Source: Sutcliffiella sp. FSL R7-0096
GTDB lineage: Bacteria > Bacillota > Bacilli > Bacillales > Bacillaceae_I
Assembly (NCBI RefSeq): GCF_038595065.1
Contig: NZ_CP152003.1
Span: 1,468,001 to 1,532,000 of the forward strand
Direction of reading: 5' to 3'
DNA length: 64,000 nt
In this document: positions 27,664 through 38,935 of the stretch, piece by piece
Position numbering within the stretch: position 1 is the stretch's first letter
Layout: the number at the start of each line of letters is the position of its first letter
Notes under the pieces: model-generated
Database searches by the model: none
The model's input: the letters and a program-made list of their open reading frames with translations, nothing else
What the model was told of the DNA's origin: nothing
Program-made: the position numbers and the translations under genes

Positions 27664-28644
27664 ATGTCAGCTTTATTGGAAGTGAGAAACCTAAAAACTC
27701 ACTTTTTTAGAAAAAAGCAAGCTATTCCAGCAGTAGATGGTGTAGATATCTCCATTAAAAAAGGGGAAACTGTAGCACTTGTTGGAGAATCAGGATCTGG
27801 TAAATCCATTACTTCCCTATCGATCATGGGGCTTGTACCTAGCCCAGGTGGGAAGATCGTTGATGGGGAAATCCTATTTGACGGTCAGGATCTTGTGAAA
27901 CTGACAGAAAACCAATTATGTAAAGTTCGTGGAAATGATATATCAATGATCTTCCAAGAGCCGATGACATCATTGAACCCGGTACTGACAATAGGTGAAC
28001 AGATTACGGAAGTACTGATCCTTCACCAAAAAATGACCAAGACAGCAGCCATAAAAAAAGCAATTGAAATGTTGGAGGTTGTAGGGTTTTCAAGAGCAGC
28101 GGAAATCGTAAATGACTACCCGCACCGTCTATCAGGCGGGATGAGACAAAGGGTAATGATTGCGATGGCGATGAGCTGTAATCCGAAGTTATTGATTGCG
28201 GATGAGCCGACCACTGCACTGGATGTTACCATCCAAGCGCAAATATTAGATCTGATGAAAGATTTAAGTCATAAATTTGACACTTCCATACTATTAATTA
28301 CTCATGATTTAGGGGTTGTATCAGAAGTAGCAGATAGAGTAGTAGTTATGTATTGTGGCCAGGTAGTGGAAGAGGCATCGGTAGACGATTTGTTTGAAGA
28401 ACCGATGCATCCATATACTTTAGGATTGATGGGGTCCATCCCTGACATAGATGGAGATATTGGCCGTCTTCAATCCATTGAAGGAAATGTACCACCACCG
28501 ACAAACTTGCCTCAGGGCTGCAGATTTGCCCCGCGTTGTCCGAAAGCATTCGACCGTTGCCATAGCGAGATTCCAGAGTTAATCAGCCAAGGTGGAAACC
28601 GCTCCGTTCGATGCTTCTTATACGAAGGCGAGGAGGCGAAATAA
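27664..28644 (+). CDS. appD: Oligopeptide ABC transporter ATPase AppD
   Basis: A 326-residue ATPase of the DppD/OppD type with Walker A GESGSGKS (41-48), signature LSGGMRQR, Walker B LLIADEPT, and the C-terminal peptide-importer extension with cysteines in [17 protein letters not shown] that in this family can hold an iron-sulfur cluster. It works with AppF to energise peptide uptake. First gene of appDFABC; its stop overlaps the appF start by one base. Confidence 0.92.
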   Translation: MSALLEVRNLKTHFFRKKQAIPAVDGVDISIKKGETVALVGESGSGKSITSLSIMGLVPSPGGKIVDGEILFDGQDLVKLTENQLCKVRGNDISMIFQEPMTSLNPVLTIGEQITEVLILHQKMTKTAAIKKAIEMLEVVGFSRAAEIVNDYPHRLSGGMRQRVMIAMAMSCNPKLLIADEPTTALDVTIQAQILDLMKDLSHKFDTSILLITHDLGVVSEVADRVVVMYCGQVVEEASVDDLFEEPMHPYTLGLMGSIPDIDGDIGRLQSIEGNVPPPTNLPQGCRFAPRCPKAFDRCHSEIPELISQGGNRSVRCFLYEGEEAK

Positions 28645-29666
28645 TGACAGCAACTGAGATCAAGACAGAAAAATTAAAAATAGAAACGAATCCAGATAAT
28701 ATCCTCGAGGTACGTGGATTAAAAAAGTATTTCCCTATCAAAGCCGGATTGCTTCAAAGGCATGTAGGTAATGTAAAAGCGGTAGATGACCTGAACTTCT
28801 ATATAAAAAAAGGGGAAACCCTAGGACTTGTAGGAGAGTCAGGTTGTGGTAAATCGACCACAGGACGTACGATTATCCGATTATATGAGCCAACTGAAGG
28901 TAACATCATCTTTAAGGGCAGGGACATTGCCACGATGGGCGAAGGAGAACTTAGAAAGACCGTCCGTAAAGACATACAGATGGTATTCCAAGACCCTTTC
29001 GCTACATTGAACCCAAGAAAAACATTAAGGTCCATCCTGAAGGAGCCATATAACACTCATAACATGTTCACCAAAAGAGAACGTGAGGAAAAGGTACAGG
29101 AGCTACTAGCAAAAGTTGGATTGGATCCGAGTTTCATTAATCGCTACCCACATGAATTTTCGGGTGGTCAGCGACAGCGTATCGGAATTGCAAGGGCTTT
29201 GGCGCTTAATCCTGAAATGATCATTGCCGATGAAGCTGTATCAGCCTTGGACGTTTCGATACAAGCTCAAATTATCAACTTAATGCAAGACCTACAACGT
29301 GAAATGGGACTATCTTATATCTTTATTTCACATGATTTAAGCGTTGTACGTCATATTAGTGACAGAGTTGGCGTAATGTATCTTGGACGCATGATGGAGC
29401 TGGCTACCAAGCATGACCTATATGACGAGCCACTTCATCCATATACACAGGCATTACTGTCTGCTGTACCATCCACTCGCCGCAAAGGGCAAGTGAAGAG
29501 AGAGCGTATCGTTTTGAAAGGTGAATTGCCAAGTCCGGCAAACCCGCCAACAGGATGCGTGTTCCATACTAGATGTCCTGCAGCAATGGATGTCTGTAAG
29601 CAGATTGTTCCACAATTCAAAGAGGTTAAACCAGATCATTTTGTTGCTTGTCACCTATATGAATAG
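28644..29666 (+). CDS. appF: Oligopeptide ABC transporter ATPase AppF
   Basis: A 340-residue OppF/DppF-type ATPase with GESGCGKST, the signature [15 protein letters not shown] and the C-terminal [17 protein letters not shown] segment. The start ATG 28644 shares its A with the appD stop (TAATG) and follows GAGGAGG; the frame reaching 28611 lies within appD. Partner of AppD. Confidence 0.92.
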   Translation: MTATEIKTEKLKIETNPDNILEVRGLKKYFPIKAGLLQRHVGNVKAVDDLNFYIKKGETLGLVGESGCGKSTTGRTIIRLYEPTEGNIIFKGRDIATMGEGELRKTVRKDIQMVFQDPFATLNPRKTLRSILKEPYNTHNMFTKREREEKVQELLAKVGLDPSFINRYPHEFSGGQRQRIGIARALALNPEMIIADEAVSALDVSIQAQIINLMQDLQREMGLSYIFISHDLSVVRHISDRVGVMYLGRMMELATKHDLYDEPLHPYTQALLSAVPSTRRKGQVKRERIVLKGELPSPANPPTGCVFHTRCPAAMDVCKQIVPQFKEVKPDHFVACHLYE

Positions 29667-29776
29667 GTGGCAAGTACATAAAATATATACCCTTTGAAAG
29701 GGGGAGATAATCCAAAAGTCAACTTTCTTTACCTTTCATTTTCAGAACATTAAAAATTTTTTTAGGGGGAGTAAAC

Positions 29777-31468
29777 GTGAAGCAAAAATCATTACTACTT
29801 ATCGTGCTGACGTTGGTATTGTCTTTGTTCTTAGCTGCTTGTAGCGGATCCAATACAAGTACAACACCAAACAACAGCAACAACGAAACAAACGGAGAAA
29901 ACACTGGTAACAACGGTGAAGAAACAGACGAAGAAGATGCTACAACTGGTGAGCCAGTTCAAGGTGGAGACCTAGTATTAGGTTCTACTGGTAGCCCAAC
30001 AATGTTCAACCCGCTTTACTCTGCAGATACTGCAAGTTCTGCAATCGAAGGTTTCATTTTTGACGGATTATTAACAAGCGACACTTCTTTCGAAACACAA
30101 TTAAACATGGCTGAGAGCTGGGATATCTCTGACGATGACCTAGTTCACACATTGAAAATCAAAGAAGGAATCAAGTTCCACGATGGTGAAACTTTAGATG
30201 CTGATGACGTTGTCTTCACACTAAGCATTCCTTTAAGCGATGACTATGATGGTCCTCGTGCTGGTTACTTCGAGAAAATCGAAAAAGTTGAAAAAATCGA
30301 TGATTTAACTGTACAAGTTACACTTAATGCTGTAGACCCAAAAATCCATATCGCATTAGGTTACCCTATCCTTCCTGAGCACATCTTAGGTGAGGTTGCG
30401 ATTGCTGACCTTGGTGAGTACACTGAGTTCAACACGAAAAACCCAATTGGAGCTGGTCCTTTCAAGTTTGACAAATGGGAAGATGGTCAATACGTACGCG
30501 TAGTTGCAAACGACGACTATTGGGATGGCCGTCCATACTTAGATTCTTTAACTTACCGCATTATTCCTGATGCAGATGCTCTAATGACTGCATTAGCTGC
30601 TGGAGATGTACACTACTACACTGTTCCTGCTTCTGATATTGCAACTGCAAAAGAGTGGGAAGCTAATGGTCAATTGAAAATCGAATCTGGTTTAGCATTA
30701 TCTTACTCTTACCTAGGGTACAACCTACGTAACCCATTATTTGAAGACAAATCAGTACGTCAAGCATTAACTCACGCTCTTGATCGTGAACTTATCGTTG
30801 AGTCTGTAATGGATGGAGACGGTGAAGTTGCAGATGTTCCAGAATCTCCACTAAGCTGGGCTTATGACGAAGATGTTCCACGTTTTGAGTACGATGTAGA
30901 AAAAGCTAAAGCAATGCTTGAAGAGGCTGGATGGACTCCAGGTGCTGACGGTACGCTTGAAAAAGACGGACAAAAATTCGAATTTACTTTAAAAACGAAC
31001 CAAGGAAACAAAGTTCGTGAAGATATCGCTGTAGTAGTTCAAGAGCAGTTCGCTGAGCTTGGAATCAAAGTAACTCCAGAAATCATGGAATGGTCCGCAT
31101 TCTTGGCTGACGTTGATCCTCCAGCATGGAACTTCGACGCTATCATCCTAGGATGGGCATTATCTACAGATCCAGATCCAAGTGGAATCTTCCACACTAA
31201 AGAAATCGCAGAAGGTTTGAACTTTGTTGGTTGGTCTAATGCTGAAGCTGATAAGCTAATGGACGAAGCTAACCTGACAATGGATCAAGACGAGCGTGCT
31301 GAGAAGATCCAAGCAATCAACAGAATCATTGCTGAAGAGCAACCATATACTTTCTTGTACTATCCAAATGCACACCGTGCAATGCCTACTAACCTAGAAG
31401 GCTTTGAGTTCCACGCACGCCAGGAGCACTATAACATCCACAAATGGTGGTTAGACGAGAATAACTAA
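29777..31468 (+). CDS. appA: Oligopeptide-binding lipoprotein AppA
   Basis: A 563-residue family-5 solute-binding protein with a lipoprotein signal ending LAAC (cysteine 22), an N/T/E-rich linker (about 25-57), and the family motif in DDVVFTLSIPL. It binds extracellular oligopeptides for import. The start is GTG 29777, seven bases after AGGGGGAGT. A partial terminator separates it from appB. In B. subtilis App can replace Opp for peptide uptake in competence and sporulation. Confidence 0.92.
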   Translation: MKQKSLLLIVLTLVLSLFLAACSGSNTSTTPNNSNNETNGENTGNNGEETDEEDATTGEPVQGGDLVLGSTGSPTMFNPLYSADTASSAIEGFIFDGLLTSDTSFETQLNMAESWDISDDDLVHTLKIKEGIKFHDGETLDADDVVFTLSIPLSDDYDGPRAGYFEKIEKVEKIDDLTVQVTLNAVDPKIHIALGYPILPEHILGEVAIADLGEYTEFNTKNPIGAGPFKFDKWEDGQYVRVVANDDYWDGRPYLDSLTYRIIPDADALMTALAAGDVHYYTVPASDIATAKEWEANGQLKIESGLALSYSYLGYNLRNPLFEDKSVRQALTHALDRELIVESVMDGDGEVADVPESPLSWAYDEDVPRFEYDVEKAKAMLEEAGWTPGADGTLEKDGQKFEFTLKTNQGNKVREDIAVVVQEQFAELGIKVTPEIMEWSAFLADVDPPAWNFDAIILGWALSTDPDPSGIFHTKEIAEGLNFVGWSNAEADKLMDEANLTMDQDERAEKIQAINRIIAEEQPYTFLYYPNAHRAMPTNLEGFEFHARQEHYNIHKWWLDENN

Positions 31469-31486
31469 TTTAACCCCCGTTAAAAG

Positions 31487-31530
31487 GTAAAAGAAGAGGG
31501 GAGGGGACATTCCCCTTCCTTCTTTTTTAC
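31487..31530 (+). terminator. Internal terminator between appA and appB
   Basis: A long purine-arm stem (AAGAAGAGGGGAGGGG with CCCCTTCCTTCTT) ending TTTTTT. It probably leaks, letting the binding protein be made in excess over the permeases. The 186 bases after it show no clear extra promoter. Confidence 0.65.
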
Positions 31531-31716
31531 TGACATGAAAAACCCTAGACACTTTTTCATTGGTACAGAAAGAATGCATTTGTGTTGGACGAGCCATTCT
31601 TTCGCTAAACTTGACCACATTACTGTGTGACGTCGCGAAAATGCACAGTATTAAAATAAACCATTCACGTTTACTTATTACCTTCCTAAAGTAAAGACAG
31701 AAAAGGAGAATCAGCT

Positions 31717-32667
31717 ATGATCTCATATATCATCCGCCGTTGCTTAATGGCGATTCCCCTATTATTCGGTATTACAGTATTATCATTCGCCATCATACAG
31801 ATGGCACCAGGTGGTCCTACTTCCCTAATGATGGATCCGAATATTAGTAAAGAAGCAATGAAGAAATTTGAAGAGCGTTATGGGTTAAACGACCCTGTCC
31901 ATGTACAGTATTATAAATGGGTAAGCAATATGGCTAAAGGGGACTTTGGAGAATCCTTGATCCGCCGTGGCGTACCGGTAAGTGAAATGATCATGAACCG
32001 ATTACCTAATACATTGTTATTGATGATAGTATCAACCATATTGGCAGTCATTGTCGCAATACCTTTTGGGGTCATATCGGCCCGGAAGCAGTACAGTTTG
32101 ACAGATTATACGGTTACCGTCACATCCTTTTTGGGGCTCGCAACACCTAACTTCTGGATTGGTCTTGTATTAATCATGGTTTTTGCTGTACAGCTACAAT
32201 GGTTCCCTACAGGTGGAGTCTCGACTTTGAATGCAGACTTCAGTATTCTTGATCGGATCCATCATCTAGTATTACCGGCATTTGTATTGGCAACAGCCGA
32301 TATGGCTGGACTGACAAGATATACCCGCTCCAGTATGCTTGAGGTGTTAAAACAAGACTACATGCGTACTGCGAGAGCAAAGGGATTAAAAGAAAGAAAA
32401 GTAACGTATAAACATGGTTTAAGAAATGGATTAATTCCTGTAATCACTATTTTTGGATTAATGCTACCCGGTTTCATTGGGGGATCGGTCATTGTTGAAA
32501 GAATATTTGCTTGGCCTGGTATAGGATTATTATTCTTTGAGTCTGCATTCCAGCGCGACTATCCAGTTATCATGGCACTAACAGTAATCTCAGCGGTCTT
32601 TGTAGTTATCGGAAACTTGGTTGCCGATATACTTTATGCAATCTTTGACCCGAGAATTGAGTACTAA
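31717..32667 (+). CDS. appB: Oligopeptide ABC permease AppB
   Basis: A 316-residue OppB/DppB-type permease: N-terminal membrane helix, large loop, then five more helices with the coupling loop in [15 protein letters not shown] and the C-terminal [19 protein letters not shown] precedes the ATG. Pairs with AppC. Confidence 0.92.
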   Translation: MISYIIRRCLMAIPLLFGITVLSFAIIQMAPGGPTSLMMDPNISKEAMKKFEERYGLNDPVHVQYYKWVSNMAKGDFGESLIRRGVPVSEMIMNRLPNTLLLMIVSTILAVIVAIPFGVISARKQYSLTDYTVTVTSFLGLATPNFWIGLVLIMVFAVQLQWFPTGGVSTLNADFSILDRIHHLVLPAFVLATADMAGLTRYTRSSMLEVLKQDYMRTARAKGLKERKVTYKHGLRNGLIPVITIFGLMLPGFIGGSVIVERIFAWPGIGLLFFESAFQRDYPVIMALTVISAVFVVIGNLVADILYAIFDPRIEY

Positions 32668-32681
32668 AAGGGGGATCATCG

Positions 32682-33593
32682 ATGCAAACTCAACCATCAA
32701 CTCAACCAAACAATCAATCGTTAAACCCCAATGTCAAGAAAAACCCTGATACATTAACGAAAATTACGATTAACAAATTCATGAAGAACAAATTAGCTGT
32801 AATAGGGGCTGTAATGCTTTTTATCATTATCACACTAGCTTTACTGGCTCCATGGATTACTCAATTCGAACCACAAAAACAAAGTTTGTTGAATAAGTTA
32901 CAATCTCCAGGTGGCGAACATTGGCTTGGAACTGACCGTTTTGGTCGAGATGTATTTTCCCGTATTCTCTTTGGAGCAAGGATTTCCCTTCTTGTAGGAT
33001 TCGCTTCTGTAGCAGGTTCCATTACAATTGGTACAGTTATCGGAGCTATCGCTGGATATTTTGGAGGGAAAATTGATGCAATTTTGATGCGTATCGTAGA
33101 TGTCATCATTTCCATTCCGACTATCTTCTTGCTTATCACGTTGGTAACCATCTTCCAACCAGGTGTGGACAAGCTGATCTTGATTTTCGCTTTAACTGGG
33201 TGGACCTTTACAGCCCGTCTTGTACGTGGTGAATTCTTATCTCTTCGTTCCCGTGAATTCGTTCTTGCTTCTAAGACGATTGGAACAAGAAGCCATACGA
33301 TTATTTTCTCTCACATTCTCCCGAATGCAATGGGACCGATCATCGTATCTGCTACATTAGGGGTGGGTGGGGTTATCCTCGCTGAATCCGCCTTGAGTTA
33401 TCTTGGATTAGGGATTCAACCTCCTACACCAAGTTGGGGGAATATGCTGCAAGATGCTCAGAACTTTACCATCATGTTAAAGCACTGGTGGTATCCGTTA
33501 TTTCCTGGATTAATGATTTTAATAACAGTGTTGAGTTTCAACTTTGTTGGAGACGGATTACGTGATGCACTTGATCCAAAGACACTAGATTAG
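32682..33593 (+). CDS. appC: Oligopeptide ABC permease AppC
   Basis: A 303-residue OppC/DppC-type permease with a polar N-terminal tail, the [14 protein letters not shown] motif, coupling loop [13 protein letters not shown] and the ending [22 protein letters not shown] precedes the ATG, 15 bases after appB. Last gene of the operon. Confidence 0.92.
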   Translation: MQTQPSTQPNNQSLNPNVKKNPDTLTKITINKFMKNKLAVIGAVMLFIIITLALLAPWITQFEPQKQSLLNKLQSPGGEHWLGTDRFGRDVFSRILFGARISLLVGFASVAGSITIGTVIGAIAGYFGGKIDAILMRIVDVIISIPTIFLLITLVTIFQPGVDKLILIFALTGWTFTARLVRGEFLSLRSREFVLASKTIGTRSHTIIFSHILPNAMGPIIVSATLGVGGVILAESALSYLGLGIQPPTPSWGNMLQDAQNFTIMLKHWWYPLFPGLMILITVLSFNFVGDGLRDALDPKTLD

Positions 33594-33626
33594 AAAAGCT
33601 GAGAGCCGATCTCGGCTTTTCTTTTT
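33592..33626 (+). terminator. Terminator of the app operon
   Basis: AGAAAAGC...GCTTTTCT with inner AGAGC/CTCGG pairing, then TTTTT. Confidence 0.65.
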
Positions 33627-33707
33627 GCCTATTTATCATAGAACTTGTCATTTTTTTAGAGACGAGTCATAAAGTAATAGTAATAGAATGGACAAGGGGA
33701 TAATAGT

Positions 33708-33746
33708 ATGTGCATAATCAGGATTTATTTTGTGAGTGATGGCTGA
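33708..33746 (+). CDS. Possible 12-codon upstream reading frame
   Basis: ATG TGC ... GGC TGA encodes MCIIRIYFVSDG. It has an AAGGGG ribosome site at about eight bases, and its TGA overlaps the ATG of the next gene (TGATG). This looks like translational coupling of a poorly initiated gene. Confidence 0.35.
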   Translation: MCIIRIYFVSDG

Positions 33747-33973
33747 TGATAAGGGGATTTCTTTTTTTGACAGGCTTTGGGCTTTCAGTTGCTGGGGGTA
33801 TAAGTACGATTGCCTATTTGAATCTTTTTGCAACAGGATTGAGTATGATAGAGGTTATGACATTTCTAGTTTCAAGACCTGAATGTTACCTTTTACCAAT
33901 TGGAGTATTGCTTATTGCCGGTAGTATCTATTTATCTGGGAACCAGGAACCGACTTTTCGCGACGAAGAATAG
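33746..33973 (+). CDS. Small two-helix membrane protein, unknown
   Basis: A 75-residue protein with hydrophobic segments at about 4-27 and 47-63 and an acidic C-terminal tail. I do not recognise a named family. It has no strong ribosome site of its own; its start overlaps the stop of the 12-codon frame. It sits between appC and yjbA. Confidence 0.6.
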   Translation: MIRGFLFLTGFGLSVAGGISTIAYLNLFATGLSMIEVMTFLVSRPECYLLPIGVLLIAGSIYLSGNQEPTFRDEE

Positions 33974-34072
33974 TCATAAGGAAAAATTATTGGTTTTAAT
34001 GGAATATTTTTGCACTTCACTGTTCATACTGTTGGATAAATAAAAGAGTAGATGTGAAGTGAGGGGTATGAT

Positions 34073-34822
34073 ATGTTGTATCTTCATGACGTATGGGTAA
34101 ATTGGTTTGAAGGAGAAGAAAACGGTTATAATGTTTGTCATTTTCATGAGTGGAGAAAAGATGATAGCGTAGAGCTGTTGGATCAAGTACCGCTATTGAA
34201 AGTGGATTCTGTCCTGTTCAACTATATAGAAAACGACCTCCAAGAGCTGCCTCCATCTTTGCTGGAAGACATTTTTCAAAAAAGCTACATTCGAAAAAAC
34301 CATGAAAGAATTCAATTGGATTACTGTTTTGTCGTAACGGATGGACAAGGTATCCTTGCGGTGGACACTATTGGATACAATATTCCAATCCGAAAAAGCA
34401 GGCTCATTCCAAGGCAAGAACAGTTAGTGTATGATATGGTAGAAAATCACGACGCTGAAAAGTATTCTTTCTCACCAACCAGCAAATCACAAAAAGACTA
34501 CCATATATTATCCCCATCACCAGAGATCATGCACGGTTTGACGAGAAAAGAAAGACAATTGAAACAGCTTCTTTTCATGGCAATGGATCAACTAAGATCA
34601 ACATGCAATGTTGCCCAAATTAGATATTGGTACACGGAATGGAATCCGATCCATTACAGAGAAATTCAGTCAATGAGTTTTGAAGAAGTATGGTCTCAAT
34701 TGATCGAGGAAATAAGAGATGGCTGGTCGGAGAAGCATCAGGACTTCTGTGAACATTTAGTGAAAGGTCAACCGTTTTTTGAAAAGCTCTGGGAATTGGA
34801 GCAACATCCTAAAGTCAATTAG
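34073..34822 (+). CDS. yjbA: YjbA family protein (UPF0736)
   Basis: A 249-residue soluble protein starting [21 protein letters not shown], characteristic of YjbA/DUF3603. Its function is unknown. A GTGAGGGG ribosome site precedes the ATG at 34073. Location between app and trpS is as in B. subtilis. Confidence 0.85.
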   Translation: MLYLHDVWVNWFEGEENGYNVCHFHEWRKDDSVELLDQVPLLKVDSVLFNYIENDLQELPPSLLEDIFQKSYIRKNHERIQLDYCFVVTDGQGILAVDTIGYNIPIRKSRLIPRQEQLVYDMVENHDAEKYSFSPTSKSQKDYHILSPSPEIMHGLTRKERQLKQLLFMAMDQLRSTCNVAQIRYWYTEWNPIHYREIQSMSFEEVWSQLIEEIRDGWSEKHQDFCEHLVKGQPFFEKLWELEQHPKVN

Positions 34823-34844
34823 AATATTTCCTAGGGAAATAATG

Positions 34845-34881
34845 AAAAGCTGTCAGATTTTATCAGTCTGACAGCTTTTTT
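34845..34881. terminator. Bidirectional terminator between yjbA and trpS
   Basis: AAAAGCTGTCAGA and TCTGACAGCTTTT form a 13-base stem with A and T runs on both sides of two convergent genes. Confidence 0.75.
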
Positions 34882-34887
34882 CAATGG

Positions 34888-36066
<1,179 letters not shown>

Positions 36067-36089
36067 ACCATACTTACTATAAATCCGAT

Positions 36090-36335
36090 AAAAATATAAA
36101 AAGGCCCATTCATCCCTAAAAAAAGGGACGAATGGACCGTGGTACCACCCTTATTATTTCATACAAAATATTGCAGAAATCACTTAACCTTGTAACGTAA
36201 GGATACGTCACAGCCTACTGATATACGGTTCAGCCGTGAAGCTCAGAAGTCCATTCCTAAACGATAGTTGTTTGTTCCCACCAACCACAAACTCTCTATA
36301 AACTATGCTGTTTAGTACTACTCTTCATCATTGCT
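36090..36335 (-). ncRNA. Tryptophan T-box leader of trpS
   Basis: On the minus strand there is an AGAGAG-type stem I start with GTTGGTG, the specifier region GAA-TGG-AC with the Trp codon TGG at 36253-36251, the T-box core AAGGGTGGTACCACGG (around 36152-36137), and a terminator stem (36137-36103, CCATTCGTCCCT with AGGGATGAATGG) followed by a T-rich run. Uncharged tRNA-Trp would pair with specifier and T-box, stabilise the antiterminator and allow read-through into trpS. Confidence 0.9.
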
Positions 36336-36358
36336 TATAAATTAATAAATATTCTCCT

Positions 36359-36387
36359 ATTATAGCCAATTCTTTGGAAAATATCAA
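36359..36387 (-). promoter_or_regulatory. Promoter of the trpS T-box transcript
   Basis: Minus strand TTGATA (36387-36382) and TATAAT (36364-36359) with 17-base spacing. Confidence 0.75.
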
Positions 36388-36761
36388 CTATTGTAATAAA
36401 TAAAAAGAGATACCAGCATACATAGAAATAACAAAAGAGATGCGAATAGCATTGGCTGGGTAGAAAGTGGCTGGAGTAACTCCGATGGAGGTCTCATCTC
36501 GTTTCTAATATCATCTTCCAGTTGTTTATCAGGCTGACTTGAAGCGAAGATTCTACGAAAGCTGTATGTAATACCGTCAAAGAACCCCCTTTTGGTAACT
36601 GTTGTCAGCAATGACAGGAATAAAAGGATACTGGAATAAGTAAAAGAAGTGTTAATGAAAGCCAGCAAATTAATGGTTTCATAATAGAAATAGCCCGTTA
36701 TAAGCGTTATGCCTAATAGTACAAAGAAAAATATAATGGAAACTTTAAAAGAATTTTTCAT
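36384..36761 (-). CDS. DUF3899-like membrane protein
   Basis: A 125-residue protein with three predicted membrane segments (about 6-27, 33-55 and 100-122) separated by a polar segment with FRRIFASSQPDKQLEDDI. It resembles small DUF3899 proteins of Bacillaceae; function unknown. ATG 36761 follows AGGAGG at four bases; the frame upstream to 36857 lacks a ribosome site. Its end overlaps the trpS promoter. Confidence 0.65.
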   Translation of the reverse strand: MKNSFKVSIIFFFVLLGITLITGYFYYETINLLAFINTSFTYSSILLFLSLLTTVTKRGFFDGITYSFRRIFASSQPDKQLEDDIRNEMRPPSELLQPLSTQPMLFASLLLFLCMLVSLFIYYNS

Positions 36762-36795
36762 AGTTCCTCCTATAAAAGAAAAGACTCTAAAATGT

Positions 36796-36960
36796 ATTGT
36801 AATGAAATGAATAGAATAAGACAAATTTAAAGAAACTATAAAGGTCATTACTTGCAAAAATACTATGTAAAATTATTGTAATGTTTGTAAATGAATTGTA
36901 ATGAATGGGTAAAAATCTATAATTATTTTATAGGTATTTAGAACTATTTTTGTAATGAAA
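36796..36960. promoter_or_regulatory. Four copies of TTGTAATG upstream of oppA
   Basis: TTGTAATG occurs near 36797, 36876, 36895 and 36950, three times followed by AA, within about 160 bases. A TATAAT lies further down at about 37030. The motif may be an operator for the opp operon or the divergent DUF3899 gene. Confidence 0.35.
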
Positions 36961-37094
36961 ATTCTTGGAATAACAGTATTTTGTAAAATTGACGTTAAAA
37001 TTATGAATGCACAATGTTTAGAAAACTTGTATAATAAAATTCGTTACCTCGAAAACAAACAATTTTCGACATAATTTTCTAGGGGGTTAAGCAA

Positions 37095-38786
37095 ATGAAA
37101 AAGTCAAAATATTTACTTCTTTTAGCGCTTACACTTGTACTTAGTGCATTTCTAGCTGCATGTGGCGGTGGAAATCAAGGAGCGCAAAACGATAGCGGAC
37201 AAGGGGATGAACTTCCTGCAGGTGAGGGAGAACCAACAGGTCCACAAGTACTTAATGTAGTTGATTCTGCTGAAATTCCAACGATGGATTCCGTCCAAGG
37301 TACAGATGCAGTAGCGTTTAACGTTATGAACAACGTTTTTGAAGGTCTTTACAGACTTGGAGAAAATGACGAAGTAGTAGAGGGAGTCGCGAAAAGTCAT
37401 GAAGTATCTGAAGACGGTCTAACGTATACGTTTACATTACGTGAAGATTCCGTTTGGTCCAATGGTGATTCTGTAACGGCAAACGATTTCGTATTTGCTT
37501 GGCAGCGTGCTGTAGATCCAAATTCCGGTTCTGAGTATGGCCCTTATATGATGAATGGCAAAATTAAAAATGCTACACAAGTTTCTGCTGGTGAATTACC
37601 ACTTGAAGAACTTGGTGTAAAAGCACTTGATGATTATACTCTTGAGGTAACACTTGAGCAACCAGTTGCTTATTTCGAATCATTAATGACATTCCCTACG
37701 TTCTTCCCGCAAAACCAAAAGTTTTATGAAGAACAAGGTGACAAATATGCTCTTGAAGCAGACACTTTAATCTACAATGGTCCGTTCACATTAGACAGCT
37801 GGGAGCATGAAGTAGGCTGGACGATGAAGAAGAATGAAGATTATTGGGATGCTGAAACTGTTAAATTAGATGAAGTCAATGTAAAAGTTGTTAAAGAAGT
37901 TTCTACTGGGGTTAACTTATACACTGCACAACAAATTGATATTTCTCCTGGTTTGACTTCTGAGTTTGTAACTCAATACCAAGAAGATCCAGATTTGATT
38001 TCTTACCTGGAGCCAACTATTTTCTGGTTTAAATTTAACCAAACAAAGAATGAAGCATTAGCAAATGTTAATATCCGTAGAGCGATTTCCATGGGCTTCA
38101 ATAAGCAAGACATGGCTGATTATGTACTGAACAACGGTTCTATTCCGGCAAACTATTCTGTACCAGTTGAATTTGTTCAACACTCTGAAACGGGAGAAGA
38201 CTTCCGTGAGAAAAACGGCGATTTCAATGAATTCGATGCTGGAAAAGCAAAAGAGCATTGGGAAAAAGGTCTAGAAGAATTAGGTACGGACGCTGTTACA
38301 ATTGAAATACTTGGTGGAGACACTGAAACAGCTAAAACTATGCAAGAATATCTTCAAAACCAGTTGCAAGAGAACCTTCCTGGTTTAACAATCAAGTTGA
38401 AAGAAGTACCATTTGCTCAACGTTTAGACTTAGATTCTGCAATGGACTATGACATGCAACTTGCTGGATGGGGTCCTGACTATCTTGATGCGATTTCTTT
38501 CTCTAACCTTTGGATTACAGATGGTGGAAACAACAAGATGGGTTATTCTAACGAAGAGTACGATAAGTTATTGAACGACGTAATGACTACGTATGCGAAC
38601 GATCCTGCAAAACGTTTTGAAGCGATGCAAGAAGCAGAGAGAATCTTACTTGAAGAGGACGCTGCGATTGCACCGATCTACCAACGTGGTACGACAAGAC
38701 TTTGGAAGCCTTACGTACAAAACGTTTACCGTCATAACTTCGGTCCTGACTTCAGCTACAAATGGGCTTACATCAGCGGTAAATAA
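37095..38786 (+). CDS. oppA: Oligopeptide-binding lipoprotein OppA
   Basis: A 563-residue family-5 solute-binding protein with a lipoprotein signal ending LAAC (cysteine 23), an acidic G/E/Q linker, and motifs VTANDFVFAWQRAVDP and the C-terminal YSYKWAYI-type end (DFSYKWAYISGK). It captures extracellular oligopeptides, including signalling peptides in Bacillus (Opp equals Spo0K). GGGGG precedes the ATG. A strong hairpin separates it from oppB. Confidence 0.94.
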   Translation: MKKSKYLLLLALTLVLSAFLAACGGGNQGAQNDSGQGDELPAGEGEPTGPQVLNVVDSAEIPTMDSVQGTDAVAFNVMNNVFEGLYRLGENDEVVEGVAKSHEVSEDGLTYTFTLREDSVWSNGDSVTANDFVFAWQRAVDPNSGSEYGPYMMNGKIKNATQVSAGELPLEELGVKALDDYTLEVTLEQPVAYFESLMTFPTFFPQNQKFYEEQGDKYALEADTLIYNGPFTLDSWEHEVGWTMKKNEDYWDAETVKLDEVNVKVVKEVSTGVNLYTAQQIDISPGLTSEFVTQYQEDPDLISYLEPTIFWFKFNQTKNEALANVNIRRAISMGFNKQDMADYVLNNGSIPANYSVPVEFVQHSETGEDFREKNGDFNEFDAGKAKEHWEKGLEELGTDAVTIEILGGDTETAKTMQEYLQNQLQENLPGLTIKLKEVPFAQRLDLDSAMDYDMQLAGWGPDYLDAISFSNLWITDGGNNKMGYSNEEYDKLLNDVMTTYANDPAKRFEAMQEAERILLEEDAAIAPIYQRGTTRLWKPYVQNVYRHNFGPDFSYKWAYISGK

Positions 38787-38825
38787 TATTATATTGATAT
38801 AAAAATAATTCTTTTAAAAAAGAGA

Positions 38826-38863
38826 GAAAGAGAGTATATTTGAAGCATATACTCTCTTTTTCC
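38826..38863 (+). terminator. Internal terminator between oppA and oppB
   Basis: AAAGAGAGTATAT pairs with ATATACTCTCTTT, then T run; probably partial, allowing excess OppA. Confidence 0.7.
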
Positions 38864-38935
38864 CTGTAATGAAATTGTCGAATTTTAGGGAAAATTTAAA
38901 ACTATTCGACGCATTATTTTTTAGGAGGTGCAATG

